NCBI RefSeq assembly: GCF_022374895.2
Contig: NZ_CP092423.2
Coordinates: 5,270,001-5,334,000 of the forward strand
Reading direction: 5' to 3'
From: Mycobacterium lentiflavum
GTDB taxonomy: Bacteria > Actinomycetota > Actinomycetes > Mycobacteriales > Mycobacteriaceae
DNA: 64,000 bases
Shown here: piece by piece, positions 1 to 8,126 of the stretch
Position numbering within the stretch: position 1 is the stretch's first letter
Layout: the number at the start of each line of letters is the position of its first letter
Made by a program: the position numbers and the translations under genes
Notes under the pieces: generated by a model
The model's database searches: none
Told to the model about the DNA's origin: nothing
The model's input: only the letters and a program-made list of their open reading frames with translations

Positions 1-1
1 T

Positions 2-643
2 AACCTGCGCTTCTCGGCCGACGAGGTCACCGGGATGTTCATCTCGCTGATGTTCGCCGGGCACCACACCAGCTCGGGAACCTCGGCGTGGACCTTGATC
101 GAGCTGATCCGCCATCCCGACGCCTACGCCGAGGTGCTGACCGAGCTCGACGAGCTGTACGCCGACGGCCAGGAAGTGAGTTTCCATGCGCTGCGGTCGA
201 TTCCGAAGCTGGATAATGTGGTCAAGGAGACCCTGCGGCTGCACCCGCCGCTGATCATCCTGATGCGGGTGGCGCAAGGCGAGTTCGAGGTCGAAGGGTT
301 CCCGATCCACAAGGGCGACTTCGTCGCCGCGTCCCCCGCGATCAGCAACCGGATTCCCGAAGACTTCCCCGATCCGGACGCGTTCAAGCCCGACCGCTAC
401 AACAAGCCGGAGCAGGCCGACATCGTCAACCGGTGGACGTGGATTCCGTTCGGCGCCGGGCGGCACCGCTGCGTGGGCGCGGCGTTCGCACAGATGCAGA
501 TCAAGGCGATCTTCTCGGTCCTGTTGCGCGAGTACGAGTTTGAGATGGCACAGCCGGCCGACAGCTACCACAACGACCACTCCAAGATGGTCGTTCAATT
601 GGCCCGGCCCGCCAAGGCCCGCTACCGCAAGCGCACCGCCTAG
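2..643 (+). CDS. cyp51: Sterol 14-alpha-demethylase CYP51, 3' part
   Basis: This is the C-terminal 213 residues of a cytochrome P450; the 5' part lies outside the window, and the frame is open from base 2. The I-helix reads MFAGHHTSSGTSAWT, the K-helix ExxR motif is ETLR, and the haem-binding loop is FGAGRHRCVGAAFAQ with its Cys thiolate ligand. The HHTSSGT I-helix is characteristic of bacterial CYP51, which removes the 14-alpha methyl of lanosterol-type sterols using two-electron reductants. A 3Fe-4S ferredoxin gene follows 9 bp downstream and is its likely redox partner. The order cyp51, ferredoxin, SnoaL-like, adhB matches what I recall for Rv0764c-Rv0761c. Identification is confident; the physiological substrate is not shown by sequence. 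Confidence 0.95.
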   Translation, partial: NLRFSADEVTGMFISLMFAGHHTSSGTSAWTLIELIRHPDAYAEVLTELDELYADGQEVSFHALRSIPKLDNVVKETLRLHPPLIILMRVAQGEFEVEGFPIHKGDFVAASPAISNRIPEDFPDPDAFKPDRYNKPEQADIVNRWTWIPFGAGRHRCVGAAFAQMQIKAIFSVLLREYEFEMAQPADSYHNDHSKMVVQLARPAKARYRKRTA

Positions 644-652
644 GAGCCTGGC

Positions 653-859
653 ATGGCATTTCGTATCGGAGTCGACCTGGACTTGTGTCAGGGCCACGCC
701 ATGTGCGAGCTGGAGGCACCGGATTACTTCAAGGTGCCCAGGCGGGGCAAGGTCGAGATCCTCGACTCCGAACCGCCCGAAGACGCCCGCGACGAGGTCC
801 AGCGCGCGGTCGATATGTGCCCAACCCAAGCACTATTCATCACCGAAAAGGAAGACTGA
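653..859 (+). CDS. 3Fe-4S ferredoxin, P450 redox partner
   Basis: The 68-residue protein has the P450-partner ferredoxin pattern: Cys12, His15 and Cys18 (CQGHAMC) with a distal Cys56-Pro. His replaces the second cysteine, which gives a [3Fe-4S] rather than a [4Fe-4S] cluster. It should pass single electrons from a ferredoxin reductase to CYP51 in the cytosol. The ATG sits nine bases after the cyp51 stop, with GGAG just before it, so the two are almost certainly cotranscribed. It is the counterpart of Rv0763c. An acidic C-terminus (ITEKED) is typical of these small electron carriers. Confidence 0.93.
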   Translation: MAFRIGVDLDLCQGHAMCELEAPDYFKVPRRGKVEILDSEPPEDARDEVQRAVDMCPTQALFITEKED

Positions 860-862
860 TCC

Positions 863-1417
863 ATGACATCACAAGCGTCACACTCGCGCGCAGATCTTGA
901 GGCATGGGTCGAGCGCTGGCTGCAGACCAACAAGGACTGCGAAAAGGCCGGCGACTGGAAGCCATTGGCCGACTTCTACACCAAGGACGCGACCTACGGC
1001 TGGAACATCGGCCCGAAGGAAGACGTGATGTGCGTGGGCGTGGACGAGATCCGCGATGTCGCACTCGGCCTGGAGATGGAGGGCCTGGAGAACTGGGTTT
1101 ATGAGTACCAGAAGGTGCTCATCGACGAGAAGCAGGGCGAGATCGTCGGCTTCTGGAAGCAGATCGTGAACAAGACCGATGGCACCCGCGACGAGATCTA
1201 CGGCATCGGCGGCAGCTGGTTCCGCCTGAACGCCGAGGGGCTTATCGAGTGGCAGCGTGACTTCTTCGACTTCGGTCACGTCGCGTACATGTTCGGCAAG
1301 CTGATCGAATCAGGCGACCTGAGCGAAGGGATGCAAAAGCGCATCGAGCGCAGCATCGCCGGAGAGAAGCTGCCCGGCTACTACCCGCTGGGCCAGGCTC
1401 CCGTTCCCATCTGGTGA
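863..1417 (+). CDS. SnoaL/NTF2-like conserved protein (Rv0762c-like)
   Basis: This 184-residue soluble protein has no signal peptide or membrane segment. Its first ~120 residues look like an NTF2/SnoaL cone fold: an N-terminal helix (AWVERWLQTNKDCEK), a WKPLADFYTKDATYGW segment and alternating beta strands (EIVGFWKQIV, IYGIGGSWFRL). Proteins of this fold act on hydrophobic rings or are non-enzymatic binders; no catalytic dyad can be assigned with confidence. It follows the ferredoxin after 3 bp, so it belongs to the cyp51 operon and may act on a P450 product. Its specific function is unknown. Confidence 0.8.
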   Translation: MTSQASHSRADLEAWVERWLQTNKDCEKAGDWKPLADFYTKDATYGWNIGPKEDVMCVGVDEIRDVALGLEMEGLENWVYEYQKVLIDEKQGEIVGFWKQIVNKTDGTRDEIYGIGGSWFRLNAEGLIEWQRDFFDFGHVAYMFGKLIESGDLSEGMQKRIERSIAGEKLPGYYPLGQAPVPIW

Positions 1418-1496
1418 CTGGACCAATCGCGCCGACCGGTTGGTGGTCCCCCGCTTGTTTACAGCCCGGTGATGCACGTCATAATGGTCTGTGAAT

Positions 1497-1510
1497 GAGA
1501 ACACGTTCTA
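1497..1510. promoter_or_regulatory. KstR-like operator upstream of adhB (imperfect)
   Basis: GAGAACACGTTCTA matches TNNAACNNGTTNNA except for G instead of T at the first position. It lies about 70 bp before adhB. KstR is the TetR-family repressor of mycobacterial cholesterol genes. The single mismatch leaves the assignment tentative. Confidence 0.5.
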
Positions 1511-1580
1511 AATTGCCATCCGGCCGCGGCCGGCCCCTTTCACCGGCACTCGGGTCAGGGCACGTTAGTGGAGGTCCTTC

Positions 1581-2708
1581 ATGAAGACAAAAGGCGCGCT
1601 GATCTGGGAATTCAACCAGCCGTGGTCCATCGAGGAAATTGAGATCGGCGACCCGAAAGCGCACGAGGTCAAGATCCAGATGGAAGCGGCCGGGATGTGC
1701 CATTCGGATCATCATCTAGTTACCGGTGGCATCCCGATGGCGGGCTTCCCGGTGCTCGGCGGCCATGAGGGTGCGGGCATCGTCACCGCAGTCGGGCCCG
1801 GCGTGGAGGACATTGCTCCAGGCGACCACGTGGTGCTGTCGTTCATCCCATCGTGTGGGCAGTGTCCGACCTGCCAGTCCGGCATGCGCAACCTGTGCGA
1901 CTTGGGCGCCGGCCTGCTCGGCGGTGAGGCGGTCAGTGACGGCACCTTCCGCATCCAGGCCCGCGGCCAGAACGTCTTCCCGATGACGCTGCTCGGCACT
2001 TTCTCGCCGTACATGGTCGTGCACCGCGCCTCGGTGGTGAAGATCGATCCGTCGGTGCCGTTCGAGGTGGCCGCCCTGGTCGGTTGTGGCGTCACCACCG
2101 GCTACGGCTCGGCGGTCCGCACCGCCGACATCCGGCCGGGACAAGACGTCGCGATCGTCGGCGTCGGTGGTGTCGGCATGGCCGCGCTGCAGGGTGCGGT
2201 AAACGCCGGCGCGCGCTACATCTTCGCGATCGACCCGGTGGAATGGAAGCGGGATCAGGCGCTGAAGTTCGGTGCCACCCACGTCTACCCGGACATCAAC
2301 GCCGCGCTGATGGGCATGGCCGAGGTCACCTACGGCCTGATGGCTCACAAGGTGGTCGTCACGGTCGGCGAGCTGCACGGCGCCGACGTCGACAACTACC
2401 TGAACATCACCCAGAAGGGCGGCACCTGCGTACTGACAGCGATCGGCAGCCTGCTGGACAACAATGTGAACCTGAACTTGGCGATGCTGACGCTGATGCA
2501 GAAGAACCTGCAGGGCACCATCTTCGGCGGTGGTAACCCGCAGTACGACATCCCGCAGCTGCTGTCGATGTACAAGGCCGGCAAGCTCAACCTGGACGAC
2601 ATGGTCACCACTCAGTACCGCCTCGAGCAGATCAACGAGGGCTACCAGGACATGCTGGACGGCAAGAACATTCGCGGCGTCATCCGGTACACCGACGCCG
2701 ACCGGTAA
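1581..2708 (+). CDS. adhB: Zinc-dependent alcohol dehydrogenase AdhB
   Basis: The 375-residue protein is a class-III-like medium-chain dehydrogenase that oxidises alcohols to aldehydes with NAD+. Catalytic zinc ligands are visible as Cys40 (AAGMCHSD) and His62-Glu63 (GGHEGAG). The structural zinc loop is CGQCPTCQSGMRNLC, and the Rossmann motif is VGVGGVGMAAL. The ATG is preceded by GGAGGTCC at a good distance. It sits behind its own promoter region, which has a KstR-like half-perfect palindrome, so regulation may differ from the cyp51 genes upstream. It corresponds to Rv0761c by order and length. The physiological alcohol is unknown. Confidence 0.93.
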   Translation: MKTKGALIWEFNQPWSIEEIEIGDPKAHEVKIQMEAAGMCHSDHHLVTGGIPMAGFPVLGGHEGAGIVTAVGPGVEDIAPGDHVVLSFIPSCGQCPTCQSGMRNLCDLGAGLLGGEAVSDGTFRIQARGQNVFPMTLLGTFSPYMVVHRASVVKIDPSVPFEVAALVGCGVTTGYGSAVRTADIRPGQDVAIVGVGGVGMAALQGAVNAGARYIFAIDPVEWKRDQALKFGATHVYPDINAALMGMAEVTYGLMAHKVVVTVGELHGADVDNYLNITQKGGTCVLTAIGSLLDNNVNLNLAMLTLMQKNLQGTIFGGGNPQYDIPQLLSMYKAGKLNLDDMVTTQYRLEQINEGYQDMLDGKNIRGVIRYTDADR

Positions 2709-2723
2709 TCCGACCGGTCCTGG

Positions 2724-4778
2724 GTGACCAGCTTTCCGCACCTCATGGCGCCGGGGCGAATCGGCGCCATGACGGTGCGCAACCGGGTCGTCATGTCCCC
2801 GATGGAGACGATGTACGGCACCGGCGACGGGCTGCCGTCCGAGCGCACCCGCGACTACTTCGCGGCGCGTGCCCGCGGCGGGGTCGGTTTGATCACGTTG
2901 GGCGCCACCGGGATTGACCATCACCACCCCGAGACTCCCGGTGGCCTGCATCTGGGCACCGACGAGTCGGTCGGCGCCCATCGGGCGCTGGTAGAGGTGG
3001 TGCACGAACACGGCGCCAAGATCCAGCCGCAGATCGTGCACGCCGGCCCCGACGGGCTGGGTCCGGAGATCTTCGGTGTCGAATCGCTGGGGCCATCGGT
3101 GATCCCGTCGTATCTCACCGGCCGCCCGTCCAGCGAGATCAGCAAGCAACAACTCGGCGAGGTCTTTGACTTGTTCAAGGCGGCGGTGCGCCGCGCAGCC
3201 GAGGCCGGCTACGACGGTATCGAACTGCACGCCGCACACGGCTACATGCTGCTTGGTTCTTTCCTTGCACCACAACGTAATCGTCGTACCGACGACTATC
3301 GGGGTGACTCCACACGGGGCCGGCTACAGGTGGTGCTGGAGACGCTGGCCGCCATTCGGTCTGAGGTGGGCGATGCGCTGCCGATCACGCTGCGTATCTC
3401 CGGCTATGAGCGGGTTGCCGGAGGGCGGCCGATCTACGAAACCGCCCGAATGGCACCGGAACTCGTCGCCGCCGGCGTCAACGCCTTCCACGTCAGCGGC
3501 GGGGTGATCGACCGGCTCGTGACCGGCATGGTCAACGCCGCCGACGACGGCGACGCGCTCAACGTCGGCGCCGCCGCGGCCGTCAAGCAGGTGGTCGACG
3601 TGCCGGTAATCGCCGTCGGCCGGATACACGACCCCGTCCGTGCCGAGCAGATCCTCGCCGACGGACGCGCGGACTTCATCGCGATGGGGCGCCCGCTGCT
3701 GGCCGACCCCGACCTGCCCCGCAAACTGCGAACCGGTCATTGGCACCGCGTCCGCAAATGCATCTCCTGCGAAAACTGTATCGACGCAATGGAACAGCGC
3801 TTCTCGGTCGACTGCGCCGTCAACCCCCGGACCGGCAAGGAACGCGAACTTTCCGCGCCACGCGCCGGTCGCGCCAAGCGCGTCGTGGTGATCGGCGGTG
3901 GGCCGGCAGGTTTGGAGGCCGCCCGGGTTGCCGCCGAGCGCGGCCACCGCGTCACACTTTTCGAACGCGCCGGCCAACTCGGCGGTGCGCTGCGCTGGGC
4001 GTCGGTGCTGCACCCCGAGAACCAGCCGTTCCTGCGGTATCTGCGCACCGAGATCAGGCTTAGCAACACCAAAGTGCATCTGGGCCACCTAGTTTCGGCC
4101 GACGATGTCGTCGCGCATGCGCCTGACGCCGTGGTGGTGGCCACCGGCGGTCACGTCGCGGTGCCGGCGATTCCGGGAGCCGACCTGCCGCACGTGCTTA
4201 CCGGGCCGGGATTACGTGAGTTGCTCGGCGGCCACGCCGATGCCACCGATCCGGCTTGGCAACGGCTGGGTGCCTCGTTGCTGGCGGGCTGGCGGCAGCG
4301 GCTGGTGCGCCCGGCCGCCGTCCGGCTTGCCACCCGCGCCTGGATGCCGCTGGGCCGGCGGGTCGTCATCATCGGCGCAGACCTGGTCGCCCTGGAACTC
4401 GCCGAGTTCCTGGCCAGCCGGGGCCGGTTGGTTTCGATCCTCGAGTCCGGCAAGGACATCGCGCCGGAAGTGGGTAACAAGCGCAAGACCGAACACATGG
4501 ATCGACTCGACCGGTTCGGCGTCACCGTGCACATCCGCGCGGCCGTCCACCGCATCACGACCCGGGGCGTGGTGTTTACGCCAGTCGCTGGGACAACTCG
4601 GGAACTTGCCGCCGACAGCGTCGTGATCGCGGGATCCGTGGAACCCGACACCGCATTGTTCGACAGCGTGACGGCCGCCTTGCCCGGTGCCGACGTGCAT
4701 GCTGCCGGCGATTGCACCGGTCTGGGGCTTATTCGTAAGGCAACCGAAGAGGGCGCACGCGCCGCGTGCGCGATCTAA
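2724..4778 (+). CDS. FadH-type 2,4-dienoyl-CoA reductase / NADH:flavin oxidoreductase
   Basis: The 684-residue protein has three parts. Residues 1-330 form an old-yellow-enzyme TIM barrel (ELHAAHGYMLLGSFLAP, then RTDDYRG). A 4Fe-4S loop has Cys346, Cys349, Cys352 and Cys364. An FAD/NAD(P) disulphide-reductase-like half follows, with VVVIGGGPAGLEAA near 386. The second Rossmann motif is unusual, reading IIGADLVALELAEFL rather than GxGxxG. Such enzymes reduce conjugated double bonds of unsaturated acyl-CoAs or enones. The GTG start 15 bp after adhB gives the usual MTSFPHLMAPGRIG family beginning, but no strong ribosome site precedes it. As I recall, H37Rv lacks a gene at this position between adhB and Rv0760c. 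Confidence 0.85.
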   Translation: MTSFPHLMAPGRIGAMTVRNRVVMSPMETMYGTGDGLPSERTRDYFAARARGGVGLITLGATGIDHHHPETPGGLHLGTDESVGAHRALVEVVHEHGAKIQPQIVHAGPDGLGPEIFGVESLGPSVIPSYLTGRPSSEISKQQLGEVFDLFKAAVRRAAEAGYDGIELHAAHGYMLLGSFLAPQRNRRTDDYRGDSTRGRLQVVLETLAAIRSEVGDALPITLRISGYERVAGGRPIYETARMAPELVAAGVNAFHVSGGVIDRLVTGMVNAADDGDALNVGAAAAVKQVVDVPVIAVGRIHDPVRAEQILADGRADFIAMGRPLLADPDLPRKLRTGHWHRVRKCISCENCIDAMEQRFSVDCAVNPRTGKERELSAPRAGRAKRVVVIGGGPAGLEAARVAAERGHRVTLFERAGQLGGALRWASVLHPENQPFLRYLRTEIRLSNTKVHLGHLVSADDVVAHAPDAVVVATGGHVAVPAIPGADLPHVLTGPGLRELLGGHADATDPAWQRLGASLLAGWRQRLVRPAAVRLATRAWMPLGRRVVIIGADLVALELAEFLASRGRLVSILESGKDIAPEVGNKRKTEHMDRLDRFGVTVHIRAAVHRITTRGVVFTPVAGTTRELAADSVVIAGSVEPDTALFDSVTAALPGADVHAAGDCTGLGLIRKATEEGARAACAI

Positions 4779-4795
4779 CGACAGGAGAGATAGCG

Positions 4796-5215
4796 ATGAC
4801 CCAAACCACCCAATCCCCGGCCCTGACCGCGTCCCAGTCGTCGTGGCGCTGCGCTCAAGGCAAAGACCGCGACGGTTGGCTGGCGCTGATGACCGACGAT
4901 GTGGTCATCGAGGACCCGATCGGCAAGTCCGTCACCAACCCCGACGGCACCGGTGTGCGCGGCAAGGCCGCCGTCGGCGAGTTCTTCGACAACAACATCG
5001 CGCAGAACCAGCTGACCATCACCTGCGAGGAGACGTTCCCCTCCAGCTCGCCCAACGAGATCGCTCATATTCTGGTGCTGCAGAGCAAGTTTGAGGGCGG
5101 CATGACCAGCAAGGTGCGCGGCGTGTTCACCTATAAGGTCAACGACGAGGGGCTGATCACCAACATGCGCGGCTACTGGAACCTCGACGTGATGGAGTTC
5201 GGCCAGCAGGAGTAG
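4796..5215 (+). CDS. SnoaL/ketosteroid-isomerase-like protein (Rv0760c-like)
   Basis: This 139-residue protein has the NTF2/KSI cone fold. An N-terminal helix precedes GWLALMTDDVVIEDPIG, then VRGKAAVGEFFDNNIA, then long strands (TSKVRGVFTYKVNDEG) ending in MRGYWNLDVMEF. The acidic residues of MTDDVVIEDP occupy the region where delta5-3-ketosteroid isomerases carry their catalytic groups, and the family binds steroid-like ligands. The ATG at 4796 has AGGAGAGA upstream and gives the same length as I recall for Rv0760c. Its position after the ene-reductase suggests a role in modifying sterol or polycyclic intermediates; activity is inferred. Confidence 0.85.
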   Translation: MTQTTQSPALTASQSSWRCAQGKDRDGWLALMTDDVVIEDPIGKSVTNPDGTGVRGKAAVGEFFDNNIAQNQLTITCEETFPSSSPNEIAHILVLQSKFEGGMTSKVRGVFTYKVNDEGLITNMRGYWNLDVMEFGQQE

Positions 5216-5322
5216 GCCGCTCAGCCGATGCGCCTCCTCCCGTGAATCGCGCGTGTGATTTTCCCGACGACATAGAACGAAATCAACGGTGCGCTCATGA
5301 TTCGGCCGTCGAGACGGCATGT

Positions 5323-5979
5323 CTAGCGGCGGGTGAAGCTCAGATGCGTGACGCCGCTGGGGCTGGTCACCGACTCCACCGCGAACCGCTGCTCGAGCCC
5401 CTCCAGTCCCTGCCACAACGGCTCTCCGCGGCCCAACAGGATGGGAACCACGACGATGTGCATCTGGTCGACGATATCCGCAGCGAGGAACTGGCGGACG
5501 GTCGACGGTCCCCCGCCGACGCGAATGTCGAGTTCTCCGGCGGCTTTTCGCGCGATGTCGAGGGCATCCGCGGGCCCGGCGTCGATGAAGTAGAACGTGG
5601 TGCCACCATCCATCTCGATCGGCGGCCGAGGGTGGTGGGTAAGCACGAAAACCGGTGTATGGAACGGCGGGTCGGCGCCCCACCAGCCTTTCCACTCGTC
5701 GCCGCCATCTTGGCTGTTCCATGGGCCGAGCTGCGGCCCGAACTTGCGCCGTCCCATGATTTCGGCACCGATGCCGGGCAGCCACGCGCGGGCAAAAGCG
5801 TCGTCGATGCCCGTCGTCCCGCCCGACTCGCCGTGCATAGCGCGGAAGGTCCGCGTCGCGAAGAACCACTCGTGCAACCGGCCACCGGCGTGGCCGAACG
5901 GCGCATCCAGGCTTTGTCCGATGCCGGTACCGAAGCCGTCGAGGGAAATCGAAAAGTTGTGCACGCGCACCTGTGACAT
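5323..5979 (-). CDS. RibD C-terminal/DHFR-fold family reductase
   Basis: The 218-residue protein belongs to the dihydrofolate-reductase-like family (YyaP/RibD C-domain). It opens with the strand VHNFSISLDGFGTG, then has GRRKFGP, VFVLTHHPRPP, the glycine motif IRVGGGPSTVRQFL and the terminal pair MHIVVVPILLGRGEPLW and VTHLSFTRR. The GGGPSTV stretch fits an NADPH pyrophosphate contact. The ATG has AAGGAGA seven bases upstream. It is convergent with the SnoaL-like gene and stands alone. The family is broad and the substrate cannot be assigned; it need not be a true dihydrofolate reductase. Confidence 0.8.
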   Translation of the reverse strand: MSQVRVHNFSISLDGFGTGIGQSLDAPFGHAGGRLHEWFFATRTFRAMHGESGGTTGIDDAFARAWLPGIGAEIMGRRKFGPQLGPWNSQDGGDEWKGWWGADPPFHTPVFVLTHHPRPPIEMDGGTTFYFIDAGPADALDIARKAAGELDIRVGGGPSTVRQFLAADIVDQMHIVVVPILLGRGEPLWQGLEGLEQRFAVESVTSPSGVTHLSFTRR

Positions 5980-6050
5980 GCTGGATCTCCTTGTGGTCTG
6001 TCAGGGACTGACCGTCGAGGCCCACCAAACTCATCGGCCAATCGCCGAAG

Positions 6051-6290
6051 TTATTGCCAGTTGCGAAAAGCGGTAAGCAGTCGGTCACGAAAGGCGGGGT
6101 CGAGTTCCTCGTCGGGAATCTTGCCAAGAGTCGCCACGGTCACGCGGAATTGCCGGAGGTAGGTTTCGCAGCCGTCACACGTTTCCAAGTGGTCCTCGAA
6201 GCGAGCCCGGGTCGGATCGTCCAGAGCTCCGTCCAGATAGGCAGTCACGAGCTCGACGAGCTCTACGCAGTCCATCGGCGGTCTCGTCAT
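6051..6290 (-). CDS. Zinc-finger anti-sigma factor
   Basis: The 79-residue protein carries the ZAS motif His34-x3-Cys38-x2-Cys41 (HLETCDGC). The preceding helix has the form CVELVELVTAYLDGAL, as in RsrA/ChrR-type anti-sigma factors. There is no transmembrane segment, so it is a soluble regulator that should bind the upstream-encoded sigma factor, possibly in a redox- or metal-dependent way. Its ATG overlaps the sigma stop codon as ATGA (6287-6290), implying translational coupling. A longer N-terminal extension in the same frame would run inside the sigma gene and is unlikely. Confidence 0.88.
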   Translation of the reverse strand: MTRPPMDCVELVELVTAYLDGALDDPTRARFEDHLETCDGCETYLRQFRVTVATLGKIPDEELDPAFRDRLLTAFRNWQ

Positions 6291-6919
6291 GACGGGTCCG
6301 CCAGATAATTCTCGAGTGCCTGCCGGACCGCGGCCCGGCCGCGGTGCAGCAGCACTCGCTGGTTGGCCATGCTGATGTTGAGCAACTCGCACACCTCGTT
6401 GGAGTCGAATCCGAGCAAGTCGCGCAGGGAGACGACCACGCGCTGACGTTCGGGTAGTTTGTCGAGTTCGCGTCGGGCAAATGTGATCAACTCATCCGCC
6501 AGGACCGATCCCTCCGGGGTGTCCGGGAACGCGGCTGGTTCCTGACGCTCTTTCCAATGCCCTGGCCACATCGGGTCATCGGCAGGACGGAACCGCGCGG
6601 GATCGACGGTGCCGCCGGTGAACGCCGCGATCTCCGCATCGGCGTCACGGCGTTCCCTCACGCCCCGCTGCTTGGCGATGTTGATCAGCACGGCGAAAAG
6701 CCAAGTGCGTAAAGAGGATCGGCCTTCAAATTTCGAAATTCCCTTCAACAGCGCGATCCAGGTTTCCTGGACGACCTCCTCGGCGATCTGGTGTGTCGGC
6801 GCATAACCCCGCGCCACCCGCAGCATCGCCGGCGTGTACTGATCGACAAGCTGGGCGAATACGGCTTCGTCGCGTTCGCGCAGCGCCGCGATCAGCCCCG
6901 ACTCGTCCTTCACCACCAT
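6287..6919 (-). CDS. ECF RNA polymerase sigma factor
   Basis: The 210-residue protein has sigma region 2 (ARGYAPTHQIAEEVVQETW, FEGRSSLRTWLFAVLINIA) and region 4 (LDKLPERQRVVVSLRDLLG, ending in a helix-turn-helix LLNISMANQRVLLHRGRAAV). Regions 1.1 and 3 are missing, as expected for group IV (ECF) factors. An insertion of about 45 residues with FRPADDPMWPGHW separates the domains. It is cotranscribed with its presumed zinc anti-sigma factor. A 37-bp dyad at 6977-7013 lies just upstream. I do not recognise a direct M. tuberculosis orthologue, so the stimulus is unknown. Confidence 0.9.
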   Translation of the reverse strand: MVVKDESGLIAALRERDEAVFAQLVDQYTPAMLRVARGYAPTHQIAEEVVQETWIALLKGISKFEGRSSLRTWLFAVLINIAKQRGVRERRDADAEIAAFTGGTVDPARFRPADDPMWPGHWKERQEPAAFPDTPEGSVLADELITFARRELDKLPERQRVVVSLRDLLGFDSNEVCELLNISMANQRVLLHRGRAAVRQALENYLADPS

Positions 6920-6976
6920 CGCGACCTAACACTAGCCATCCACGGCGCTCAAGTTAGTTGTCGGGATCGGTCGGAT

Positions 6977-7013
6977 CGTTACACACCGGCCGGCAGCCGG
7001 CGTCTGTGTAACG
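6977..7013. promoter_or_regulatory. Dyad between the sigma factor and the membrane-protein operon
   Basis: CGTTACACA at 6977-6985 is exactly complementary to TGTGTAACG at 7005-7013, and a GC-rich inner stem adds CCGGC/GCCGG pairing. The element sits between divergent genes (starts at 6919 on minus and 7042 on plus). It could be an operator serving both sides or a structured leader. No regulator is identified. Confidence 0.45.
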
Positions 7014-7041
7014 CCGGACAATTCCCCGCACACCACTCAGC

Positions 7042-7620
7042 ATGCAATCTTCCACGAGCCGGCCCTCGGCCGGCGCAGCAAGTGATCGACTCATGGGTGC
7101 GACGCCAGGCCGTGTCACCATGGCGGTGCCGGGCTGGAAACTCAATTTTGCCGCCGGCTTTGTTCCGCTGGCGGCCGGAGTGACCACGTTACTGACCACG
7201 TGGCTGGGTGTGGCGCGCGCGAATTCGCCATGGTGGACCGGGTTAGGGTCCCTCGACTTCTCCTACGCCGGTCTTTCGCGCGCTGGTCTTGATGCCCCGG
7301 CGTGGACGCAATTGAGCGGCTCGGTCGGCGGGGTCAACATCGTGGCGGGTGCGGCCGCGGTAATTGTGGTCGCGCGGTTCGGGCTGCGCGGCGGGCAGCG
7401 GTGGGCGTGGTGGTTCCTCGCTTTCTGCTTCGTATGGGTCGGTCTCCACGACGCGGTCATGGCTACTCGATTCTTTCGTGCAACGGGGCAGCCGCTCATG
7501 GTGCTGCCGTACAGCTACTGCGTCCTGATGCTCGCCGGCCTATTGAGATCGCGCCGAGCGGTATTTGCCGCGACGAACGCCACGGCCGGCCCCGAACTGA
7601 CAGCGCGGAGCCCGATGTGA
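7042..7620 (+). CDS. Four-helix hypothetical membrane protein
   Basis: The protein of up to 192 residues has four hydrophobic segments: about 32-55 (FVPLAAGVTTLLTTWL), 95-112 (VGGVNIVAGAAAVIVV), 122-143 (WAWWFLAFCFVWVGLHDAVM) and 150-168 (LMVLPYSYCVLMLAGLL). It is presumably in the cytoplasmic membrane; I recognise no family. The start is uncertain: ATGs at 7042, 7093 and 7120 are all in frame and none has a convincing ribosome site, so 7120 (MAVPGWKLNF) is equally possible. Its stop overlaps the next gene as GTGA, so it heads a three-gene operon with a GNAT enzyme and an RclC-like protein. Confidence 0.7.
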   Translation: MQSSTSRPSAGAASDRLMGATPGRVTMAVPGWKLNFAAGFVPLAAGVTTLLTTWLGVARANSPWWTGLGSLDFSYAGLSRAGLDAPAWTQLSGSVGGVNIVAGAAAVIVVARFGLRGGQRWAWWFLAFCFVWVGLHDAVMATRFFRATGQPLMVLPYSYCVLMLAGLLRSRRAVFAATNATAGPELTARSPM

Positions 7621-8126
7621 CGGACGTGCTTGAACTGAAACGACTCACGCTGCAGCCGGTATCAGCGGATGACACCGACTTTCTGATCACGCACTGGAGC
7701 GACCCGATAATTCGGCGATTCCTATTCGACGGAACGCCCGCCGTGCCGGACGACATCGGCGCCGCCATCACCGCAAGCACCTTCGCCACCGTCGGATATG
7801 GGCTGTGGCTCATACGACAACCCGATTGCCCACCCGTCGGCGCGGTCGGGCTACGACCGTTGGAGAACCTGGGCCCGGAAGTCTTCTATAGCCTGCTGCC
7901 CACCAGCTGGGGCAATGGCTACGCGACCGAAGCGGCGGGCGGCGTAATCGATTACGCGCTAGGCGGATTGGGTATCGCGGCGGTTTACGCCGAGGTCGAC
8001 GCCGGCAACACCGCCTCGGCCGCGGTCATCGAGCGGCTCCGCATGACCCCCGTCGCCACCGTACGCGGTGCGTTCGGACCCATGACACGTTATCGAAAGA
8101 TCCACAGCAGAGGAGATGCTCAATGA
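7617..8126 (+). CDS. GNAT-family N-acetyltransferase
   Basis: The 169-residue protein is of the RimJ/RimL type: LTLQPVSADDTDFLITHW at the N-terminus, VGAVGLRPLE and VFYSLLPTSWGNGYATEA, where WGNGYATEA supplies the acetyl-CoA pyrophosphate-binding turn, and AVYAEVDAGNTASAAVIERL. It transfers acetyl groups from acetyl-CoA to an unknown amine. The GTG at 7617 overlaps the preceding stop (GTGA), and its own stop overlaps the next ATG (ATGA at 8123), so translation of all three genes is coupled. Longer in-frame starts would run inside the upstream gene and are rejected. Confidence 0.85.
   Translation: MTDVLELKRLTLQPVSADDTDFLITHWSDPIIRRFLFDGTPAVPDDIGAAITASTFATVGYGLWLIRQPDCPPVGAVGLRPLENLGPEVFYSLLPTSWGNGYATEAAGGVIDYALGGLGIAAVYAEVDAGNTASAAVIERLRMTPVATVRGAFGPMTRYRKIHSRGDAQ

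Noticed and set aside
1716..3275. A 519-codon minus-strand frame across adhB and the ene-reductase
   Set aside because: It is antisense to two well-conserved enzymes in the same codon phase and shows low-complexity Arg/His/Gly composition typical of GC-rich shadows.
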